Virus record (IMG/VR): IMGVR_UViG_3300008624_000626
Location: 1 to 61,089 of that record
Strand: one strand, 5' to 3'
Length of the DNA stretch: 61,089 nucleotides
DNA from: a virus
The translations under genes and the position numbers were made by a program. The notes beneath the pieces were generated by a model. The model was not told the origin of the DNA. It worked only from the letters and a program-made list of their open reading frames with translations, and did no database searches. Positions 60,018 through 61,089 of this stretch are shown in pieces; within the stretch, counting starts at the first letter, position 1; each line of letters starts with the position of its first letter.

Positions 60018-60938
60018 ATGAGTAAAATACAAATTGTTTATCATTCAGGCACATATGGAAGATTATTACGTTGGTTATTGGACAGATTTTCTCCTGATTG
60101 TAAATTTAAACACATTAACAATCCATGGGATGAACATGATAGAGTACATGGAGTATTTGAATACAATCAAAGATTTAGGAGGGCACATCAAATAAAAAAA
60201 AACAGAGGTGAAAGTTCGATTGACCCGGAGGCAAGTAAAATAATTATAAATTTTAATCTAGACGATTTATTGTTTGTTGAACGTTGTGGATTCTACAGGA
60301 ACCCAAAAAATTATACAGAACAAGCAAGATACAAATCTATTATTAATGACACAGATATTAAAATTTTAAAATTGTTTAACATCAATAAAGACAAAATACA
60401 CAAATCTGTTGCCAAAGAAATTTACAAAATACAATTACACGATCATGAAAACCATAGACATTGGAAAGAAATGACAAAATATATGAAAAACAATAATCAT
60501 TATCAATTCTCTATATATGCATTATGGAACAAAGAGAATTTTATTAAAGAGCTTAAAGCAATATCTAACAAGTTCTCACTTGACCTAAATATCAATGAAG
60601 CTATTATAAGCAACATTACAGAAAAAATTAGTAAGATGTATCCAATTTCTACGAAATATAGAGCAAAAAATATTTTAAAAGCAATTAAAGAAAATACCAA
60701 TATAGAGTGTAACGAATTAGATATACTTGAACAAGCATGGATAGAAGTAATACTAGAAAAACAACACGATTCTATAATTTTTCCATATGGTACTAATTGG
60801 TTTGGAAATACCAATCAAATAAATGAATTTTTAGAAACATATCCTTCGTATCTAAAACATATGAATCCACGATTACCATGGTATAATAATATAAAAAATC
60901 CATTTTATTACAATGAATTGACATACCCGCAAAAGTAG
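60018..60938 (+). CDS. Unrecognised protein, tandem paralogue B (306 aa)
   Basis: ATG 60018 (MSKIQIVYHSGTYGRLLRWL) is chosen over the track-like upstream start because it aligns with paralogue A. The ends of the two proteins are nearly identical while the middle (about residues 60-240) has diverged. Such a mosaic fits tandem duplication with later gene conversion. Its 3' end holds the promoter of queE. Confidence 0.55.
   Translation: MSKIQIVYHSGTYGRLLRWLLDRFSPDCKFKHINNPWDEHDRVHGVFEYNQRFRRAHQIKKNRGESSIDPEASKIIINFNLDDLLFVERCGFYRNPKNYTEQARYKSIINDTDIKILKLFNINKDKIHKSVAKEIYKIQLHDHENHRHWKEMTKYMKNNNHYQFSIYALWNKENFIKELKAISNKFSLDLNINEAIISNITEKISKMYPISTKYRAKNILKAIKENTNIECNELDILEQAWIEVILEKQHDSIIFPYGTNWFGNTNQINEFLETYPSYLKHMNPRLPWYNNIKNPFYYNELTYPQK
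60072..60167 (+). repeat. 96-bp direct repeat, 5' part (copy 2)
   Basis: Identical to 59155-59250. Confidence 0.85.
60754..60890 (+). repeat. 137-bp direct repeat, 3' part (copy 2)
   Basis: Pairs with 59825-59961, three mismatches. Confidence 0.85.
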
Positions 60939-60946
60939 TATACAAT
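60918..60946 (+). promoter_or_regulatory. Sigma70-like promoter (TTGACA-17-TACAAT) for queE
   Basis: The -35 is at 60918-60923 and the -10 at 60941-60946, inside the end of paralogue B. The leader to ATG 60988 would be about 35 nt. Confidence 0.6.
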
Positions 60947-60987
60947 TAAAGAATAGTAGAAACAACAAAAAATATAGATCCAAAAAT

Positions 60988-61089
60988 ATGGAAAAAATAA
61001 GATATTCAGAAATATTTCATTCAGTACAAGGTGAAGGGCGATTTGTAGGCGTACCTAGTGTATTCTTTAGAGTATTTGGTTGCAATTTC
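60988..61089 (+). CDS. queE: QueE (7-carboxy-7-deazaguanine synthase), N-terminal part, cut by window edge
   Basis: The 34 visible residues read IRYSEIFHSVQGEGRFVG, then FFRVFGCNF. This is the QueE N terminus (E-x-F-x-x-x-Q-G-E-G-x-x-x-G, FxRxxGCN), whose last Cys is the first of the radical SAM cluster. QueE makes 7-carboxy-7-deazaguanine from 6-carboxytetrahydropterin. It completes a FolE, QueD-like, QueE, DpdA series. The rest lies beyond the window. Confidence 0.85.
   Translation, partial: MEKIRYSEIFHSVQGEGRFVGVPSVFFRVFGCNF

Noticed and set aside
59092-60938. Sulfotransferase assignment for the tandem paralogues
   Set aside because: There is no clear PAPS-binding loop; the resemblance is limited to a short Gly-containing N-terminal stretch.
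1-61089. Genome-wide UGA recoding to glycine
   Set aside because: Many genes end in UGA within conserved ATGA or TTGA overlaps (for example dnaJ, ParB-like, rSAM-3, rSAM-4), and no other gene shows in-frame UGA.

Overview
This window is part of the genome of an AT-rich T4-like tailed phage (myovirus). It resembles the marine T4-like phages of picocyanobacteria and SAR11-type alphaproteobacteria. The assignment rests on a family-B DNA polymerase (gp43 type), the gp45 sliding clamp, a gp44/RFC-type clamp loader, a DsbA-like late-transcription protein, T4-type late promoter octamers (NATAAATA) and typical marine-phage cargo (A-type Fe-S carrier, peroxiredoxin, 2OG-Fe(II) oxygenase, GroES, DnaJ, peptide deformylase, Clp ATPase). 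No photosynthesis gene is visible, and the strong AT bias suits a SAR11-like host; the host is an inference. All genes but one (1363-1641, minus) read on the plus strand and are tightly packed, often with ATGA, TAATG or TTGA overlaps. I see no tRNA, rRNA, CRISPR array or insertion sequence, and no gene-free stretch longer than about 100 bases.

Layout. 1-1.6 kb: small cargo genes. 1.7-9.1 kb: tail-fibre or other virion genes, three of which start with the same N-terminal module. The gene at 6052-8553 carries two in-frame UGA codons exactly at two conserved glycine positions. 9.1-14.2 kb: conserved phage genes including a GroES homologue, a ParB-like protein, the clamp loader and a fragment resembling DNA polymerase III alpha. 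14.2-17.1 kb: lysis (M15 endolysin, i-spanin, o-spanin, probable holin) with a thermonuclease and a DUF1353 protein. 17.2-21 kb: DnaJ, peptide deformylase and a ClpA-like unfoldase. 22.6-26.4 kb: a promoter-led unit with a 1207-residue subtilisin-like lipoprotein that has a beta-barrel-like C terminus. 27.1-38.4 kb: a late region whose products often begin with a short peptide resembling the T4 capsid-targeting sequence, suggesting proteins packaged in the head and ejected. 38.4-43.4 kb: DsbA, DNA polymerase, a methyltransferase and the sliding clamp.

43.4-61 kb is a biosynthetic region: a DpdA-type transglycosylase, GTP cyclohydrolase I (FolE), a QueD-like T-fold protein and, cut by the window edge, QueE. 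Together these point to 7-deazaguanine modification of the phage DNA. Interleaved are four of the window's five radical SAM proteins (the fifth is at 29.7 kb), each with a SPASM-like cysteine module in front of the radical SAM core rather than behind it. Also present are a glycosyltransferase, a GalE-type epimerase, an SDR-like protein, a cupin, an amidinotransferase-fold enzyme, GMP reductase and a phosphoribosyltransferase. This set may build or decorate a modified base or a surface glycan.

Regulation. Two promoter classes are legible: sigma70-like promoters (TTGACA, 16-17 bp, TATAAT) and T4-like late octamers. In both classes the start codon usually lies only 5-8 nt after the -10 element, so many first-gene transcripts should be leaderless or nearly so, while operon-internal genes often carry Shine-Dalgarno sequences or overlapping starts. 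Several late octamers contain the TAA stop codon of the upstream gene.
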